From Mesorhizobium sp. AR07 (GTDB lineage: Bacteria > Pseudomonadota > Alphaproteobacteria > Rhizobiales > Rhizobiaceae), in the NCBI RefSeq assembly GCF_024746815.1, contig NZ_CP080525.1, positions 4,458,501 to 4,522,500 on the forward strand: a stretch of 64,000 nt of DNA. The letters run 5' to 3'. A program made the translations under genes and the position numbers. The first letter of the stretch is position 1. Every line of letters begins with the position of its first letter. Under the pieces are notes generated by a model, which was not told the origin of the DNA, searched no databases, and worked only from the letters and a program-made list of their open reading frames with translations. Positions 60,563 through 64,000 of the stretch are shown here, piece by piece.

Positions 60563-61732
60563 CTAGTGCAAAGCGGCTGCAAACACCTTGGTGCCGCCGA
60601 TCCAGACGCTCGCGATGTCGAGATCGTCCGACAGCGCAACGATATCGGCCGCCGTGCCATTGGCGAAGCGGCCGAGCCGGTGCGACTGGCCGATCGCCTG
60701 CGCCGGATAGAGCGAGGCCATGCGCAACGCCTCCGACAGGTCCAGTCCGACAACCCGGTGGACGTATCGAACGGCCGAGATCATATCGAGATCGGCGCCC
60801 GCCAGCGTGCCGTCGGCCAGCCGCAGGCTTCCATCCCTGCGATAGATCGTGCGGCCGTTGAGGGTGAACGAGGTCATGTCGGTGCCGATCGTCGCCATGG
60901 CGTCGGTGACCAGCACGATCCGGGCCGGTCCCTGCTTGGCCCGCAGCGCGATCTTGATGGTGGCCGGATCGACATGGATGCCGTCGGCGATGATGCCGGC
61001 CGACAAGGAGCCGATGTCGATGGCCGCGCCCGCCAGCCCGGGCTCGCGGTTGCCGATCTGGCTCATCGCGTTGAACAGATGGGTGACCATCGAGGCGCCG
61101 GCCGCGGCAAAGGTGCTGGCGGTGGCGTAGCCGGTGTCGGAATGGCCAAGGCTGACGATTACGCCGGCCTTGGTGAGCGCCGCGACGCGCGCCGGTTCGA
61201 CGGATTCCGGTGCGATGGTGGTGAGCAGCACCGGCAGCTTTTGCCGCGCCGCGATCAGCATCGCCTGGTCGGCGTCAAGCATCGGCCGGATCAGCGCCGG
61301 ATCATGCGCGCCCTTGCGGGCGATCGACAGATGCGGGCCTTCGAGATGCAGGCCGAGGAAACCCGGCACTTTCTGTTGCATTGCGGCTTCGCCGGCGGCG
61401 ACGGCCGCGGCGGTGATCTCAGGCGTGTCGGTAATCAGTGTCGGCAGCAGCGCCGTGGTGCCGAAGGGCGCATGCGCCCGGCAGATGGTTTCGAGCGAGG
61501 CGACATCGGGATGGTCGTTGAGCATGACGCCGCCGCCGCCATTGACCTGGACGTCGACGAAGCCCGGCGCCAGCATGCCGCCGCCGGTCTCGACGACGCG
61601 GACATCGGAGGCAACGGCCCCTCGGGGCAGGATGGCCTCGACGAGACCGTCACGAACGACGAGCGCGTGGCCGTCATGCCAGTCGTCGCCGTCGAAAATC
61701 CGGGCGCCAGTCAGGGCAAAGCGGTCGCTCAT
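60563..61732 (-). CDS. nagA: N-acetylglucosamine-6-phosphate deacetylase
   Basis: 389 residues, amidohydrolase fold. PGFVDVQVNGGGGVMLND, GLHLEGPHLSIARKGAHDP with the metal-binding Glu, IVSLGHSDTGY, MVTHLFNAMSQ and VLVTDAMATIG (catalytic Asp) are all present. It removes acetate from GlcNAc-6-phosphate, giving glucosamine-6-phosphate. Its start overlaps the stop of the SIS gene as ATGA; it is the last gene seen of the operon. Confidence 0.95.
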   Translation of the reverse strand: MSDRFALTGARIFDGDDWHDGHALVVRDGLVEAILPRGAVASDVRVVETGGGMLAPGFVDVQVNGGGGVMLNDHPDVASLETICRAHAPFGTTALLPTLITDTPEITAAAVAAGEAAMQQKVPGFLGLHLEGPHLSIARKGAHDPALIRPMLDADQAMLIAARQKLPVLLTTIAPESVEPARVAALTKAGVIVSLGHSDTGYATASTFAAAGASMVTHLFNAMSQIGNREPGLAGAAIDIGSLSAGIIADGIHVDPATIKIALRAKQGPARIVLVTDAMATIGTDMTSFTLNGRTIYRRDGSLRLADGTLAGADLDMISAVRYVHRVVGLDLSEALRMASLYPAQAIGQSHRLGRFANGTAADIVALSDDLDIASVWIGGTKVFAAALH

Positions 61733-62763
61733 ACTGTCTCCGTCACCTTGCGAAGATTGCGTGGCGTGTCCGGGTCGAGGCCGCGATGACGGGCGAAGGC
61801 CTCGACGAACATGTAGAAGGAGACGATCAGCGTCAGCGGATCGGTCAGCGGGTTGCCGGTGGCGACATGCGGCAGGCGCACGGCGCGCTGGGCAAGCGCG
61901 GAGGTGACGAACACCGGCGCGCCCTTGGCCGCCAGGCTGTCGGCGGCTTCGGCGACGGATGGTTCGGATGCATCGCGCGCGGCCAGAGCCAGCACCGGAA
62001 AATCGGGGCCGATCAGCGCCAGCGGGCCGTGCATGACTTCGGCGGCGCTATAGGCCTCGGCATGCATGCCGCAGGTCTCCTTGAACTTCAGCGCCGCCTC
62101 GTTGGCCATCGCCGCCGATGGGCCACGGCCGAGGATGAACAGCGACTTCTGCTTCTCGATCGTTTCGGACAGCACCGTCATCCAGTCGCAGGCGATCGCC
62201 TTGCCGAAATGCTCGGGCAATTGGAAAAGGGCGGCCAGCAGCGCCTCGTCGCCGGTGGCATGCGCCATCAAGGCGAGGCCGGCAACGGCGGAATTGATGA
62301 AGGTCTTGGTCGCCGCCACGCTGCGCTCCGGCCCGGCCAGGATATCGATTGCGTAATCCGAGGCACGCGCCAGCGGCGAATCGGCGGTGTTGGTGATGGC
62401 GATGGTCAGCGAGCCGCCGGCTCGTGCCGTCTCGGCCATGGCGACGATGTCGGGGCTCTTGCCCGACTGCGAGATCGCCAGGCAGGCCGAGCCGCCGAGC
62501 CTGAGCTTGGCGCCGTAGATCGAGGCGATCGAAGGCCCGACCGAAGCGACGGCAAGGCCGGCGGTCAACTCGACGGCATATTTCATGAAGGTGGCGGCGT
62601 GATCGGACGAGCCGCGCGCCACGGTGACGACAAACTGCGGGTCGCGTTCGCGAATGCCGCGCCCGGCCTCGGTCAGCACCGCGCCGGAGCCGTCGAGCAG
62701 GCGGGCGACGGCCTGCGGGATCTCCTCGATCTCGCGCCGCATATGGGTCATGTCAGTCGTCAT
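61729..62763 (-). CDS. SIS-domain glucosamine-6-phosphate deaminase/isomerase (GlmS C-half like)
   Basis: 344 residues with two SIS domains and no glutaminase domain. VTVARGSSDHAATFMKYAVE, the sugar-phosphate loop ACLAISQSGKSPDIVAMAE, the SVAATKTFINSAVAG segment and KFKETCGMHAEAYSAAEVMH (GlmS-like Lys/Glu and His) are standard. Such stand-alone forms next to nagA act as the NagB-II type deaminase, turning glucosamine-6-phosphate into fructose-6-phosphate and ammonia. Coupled by ATGA with nagA and with the regulator before it. Confidence 0.92.
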   Translation of the reverse strand: MTTDMTHMRREIEEIPQAVARLLDGSGAVLTEAGRGIRERDPQFVVTVARGSSDHAATFMKYAVELTAGLAVASVGPSIASIYGAKLRLGGSACLAISQSGKSPDIVAMAETARAGGSLTIAITNTADSPLARASDYAIDILAGPERSVAATKTFINSAVAGLALMAHATGDEALLAALFQLPEHFGKAIACDWMTVLSETIEKQKSLFILGRGPSAAMANEAALKFKETCGMHAEAYSAAEVMHGPLALIGPDFPVLALAARDASEPSVAEAADSLAAKGAPVFVTSALAQRAVRLPHVATGNPLTDPLTLIVSFYMFVEAFARHRGLDPDTPRNLRKVTETV

Positions 62764-63542
62764 GGTCGGCCCTCTTCGCTCGGCCCTGTCAGCCGCAGTT
62801 CGGCGACGAAATCATAGGCGTCGCCCCGGTAGATGGAGCGGGTGAATTCGATCACCTTGCCGCTCGCCAGATAGGAAATGCGTTCGATGTGCAGGCCGGC
62901 AACGCCCGGCGGCACTTCGAGCAGGCGCGCATCGCCGTCGCCGAGATTGGCGGCGGAAATGCGCTGCACCGCCCGCACCGGCCGGTTGCCGGTCGTTTCC
63001 AGCGCCGCATAGAGCGAGGAGCCTATCCCTGCCGGGTCGGGCAGCACGCTGGCCGACAGCGAGGCGCGTTCGATCGCCAGCGGCGTGTCATTGGCAATGC
63101 GCAGGCGCGCCACGCGCGCCACCAGTTCGCTCGACGACAGGCCGAGCACCATCATCTCGTCGGGCGAGGGCGCGTAAAGGCCGCGATCGAGCCAGGCCGA
63201 GCGCACCGCCATGCCGCGCCGCGCCATGTCCTCGGTGAACGAGGTCAGCCGCGACAGCGACTGCTCGACGCGCTCCATGCGCGGCGCCACGAACGTGCCG
63301 GAGCCATGGCGTTGCACCAGGATGCCGCCCTTGACCAGGTCCTGCACCGCCTTGCGCACGGTGACGCGCGAAATGTCGGCCTTGGTGGCGATGTCGCGCT
63401 CCGAGGGCAGTGCGTCGCCTGGGCCGATCAGGCCGCGATTGACGGCGTCCTCGATGCTCTTGCGCAGTTGCAGATAGAGCGGCGCGCCGCTTTGCGACGA
63501 CTGTTTCAGCGTGGCGAAGATCTGGTCGGCGGCGTCGCTCAT
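62760..63542 (-). CDS. GntR-family regulator, HutC/UTRA type (GlcNAc operon)
   Basis: 260 residues. N-terminal wHTH: YLQLRKSIEDAVNRGLIGPG, ALPSERDIATKADISRVTVR and GGILVQRHGSGTFVAP. The C-terminal UTRA ligand domain (about 95-255) has the typical RIANDTPLAIERASL and HIERISYLASGKVIEFTRS. NagR-type members bind glucosamine-6-phosphate or GlcNAc-6-phosphate as effector. It sits inside the operon, ATGA-coupled to the kinase gene before it and the SIS gene after it, so it probably regulates its own operon. Confidence 0.92.
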   Translation of the reverse strand: MSDAADQIFATLKQSSQSGAPLYLQLRKSIEDAVNRGLIGPGDALPSERDIATKADISRVTVRKAVQDLVKGGILVQRHGSGTFVAPRMERVEQSLSRLTSFTEDMARRGMAVRSAWLDRGLYAPSPDEMMVLGLSSSELVARVARLRIANDTPLAIERASLSASVLPDPAGIGSSLYAALETTGNRPVRAVQRISAANLGDGDARLLEVPPGVAGLHIERISYLASGKVIEFTRSIYRGDAYDFVAELRLTGPSEEGRP

Positions 63543-64000
63543 CGAGCCGCCTCCGCTGTCCCGGCGAAAAGGCGGGCGGCCATCTGCACGGCGCCGCCCA
63601 GCGCGTCGTCGAGCGGCGGCTTCAGCAGCGCCCGGTAGCGCGCGGAAAGGCGCGGCGCGTAAAGCGGCGCCAGCCCGCCGAGCAGGCAGAGCGGCGCGTC
63701 GTCCGAGAGGTCGAGCGCGCCGAGCGAGGCCTCGACATCGGCGACCACCCTGTCGAGAATCCAGTTGGCAACGCTGTCGCCCTTTTCGGCATGCTCGAAC
63801 ACTTTTGGCGCGAAGCCGCCGAAATCGCCGGGCTTGGCATTGGTGGTGAATTCGACCACGTCCTCCGGATTGTTGCGGAAAACCGCCAGCATGCTCTGCG
63901 TCAGCGGCGAGCCTTCGCGGACGCCGTCATAGGCAAGCAGCGTCTGTTCGAGCAGGTCGCGGCCGATGCGCGCGCCGCTGCCCTGGTCGCCGACCTGAAA
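63539..64000 (-). CDS. BadF/BadG-type N-acetylglucosamine kinase, 5' part outside window
   Basis: The C-terminal ~153 residues of an actin-fold kinase: VGDQGSGARIGRDLLEQTLL at the window edge, which is the second nucleotide-binding region of the BadF/BadG/BcrA/BcrD family, then LDLSDDAPLCLLGGLAPLYA and the tail. In GlcNAc operons this family provides the GlcNAc/glucosamine kinase. It is upstream of and ATGA-coupled to the regulator. The start and the first ATP loop lie beyond 64000. Confidence 0.87.
   Translation of the reverse strand, partial: FQVGDQGSGARIGRDLLEQTLLAYDGVREGSPLTQSMLAVFRNNPEDVVEFTTNAKPGDFGGFAPKVFEHAEKGDSVANWILDRVVADVEASLGALDLSDDAPLCLLGGLAPLYAPRLSARYRALLKPPLDDALGGAVQMAARLFAGTAEAAR

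Overview
The window is a high-GC chromosomal segment from an alphaproteobacterium of the order Hyphomicrobiales. It is most likely Mesorhizobium or a close relative. The reasons are an lpiA/acvB-type lipid-modification pair, PmtA, ATGA-coupled sugar operons, and intergenic palindromic repeats of the rhizobial type in at least six places. The genus assignment is inference. I see no rRNA, tRNA or CRISPR array.

Layout, left to right. 1-8.2 kb: the 3' part of a sensor kinase, then a minus-strand three-gene flavin electron-transfer operon (exported FMN-binding protein, ApbE, RnfD/NqrB-ferredoxin-reductase fusion), small genes, a YkvA-family protein and an MprF/LpiA lysyl-phosphatidylglycerol synthase. 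8.2-16.3 kb: AcvB; a SARP-like regulator divergent from a cysteine-synthase-like/PLP-decarboxylase pair; two paralogous exported Cys-rich proteins; a ferredoxin/CDGSH protein. 16.6-23.1 kb: hydantoinase/oxoprolinase, malate synthase G, an RTX remnant, and the YifB/ComM ATPase.

23.2-28.3 kb is the accessory part. A complete IS1595-family element of 3,149 bp (26-bp terminal inverted repeats, 8-bp target duplication CGGTCAAA) carries a DUF3800 gene, a small charged protein and an unknown membrane protein. Next to it, a second copy of the last ~75 bp of gshB lies 1.85 kb from the real gshB end, with several small orphan genes and a 139-bp MITE-like element between the copies.

28.3-45.1 kb: gshB, a glycosyltransferase/GtrA pair, a large membrane protein, a GGDEF-EAL protein, a four-gene galactose/galactonate-type (De Ley-Doudoroff) operon, an ATP-grasp enzyme, an IS110 transposase with a structured upstream region, LtrA, GFA, an ArsR/SRPBCC pair, DUF1330, pyrF and an FMN reductase. 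45.5-56.1 kb: pmtA, dnaJ, dnaK, then a two-gene secreted-protein locus (beta-propeller-like protein, and a 1,291-residue DUF11/EGF-like repeat protein). 56.2-64 kb: rpe, a FadR-type regulator with malonyl-CoA synthetase, a remnant of a hydroxyglutarate-oxidase-like gene, a VOC protein, and an N-acetylglucosamine catabolic operon (kinase, GntR regulator, SIS deaminase, nagA) that runs off the right edge.

The best candidates for new biology are the cargo-bearing IS1595 element, the gshB-tail duplication, the SARP/cysteine-synthase/decarboxylase/Cys-rich locus, and the flavinylation operon whose ApbE has no export signal.
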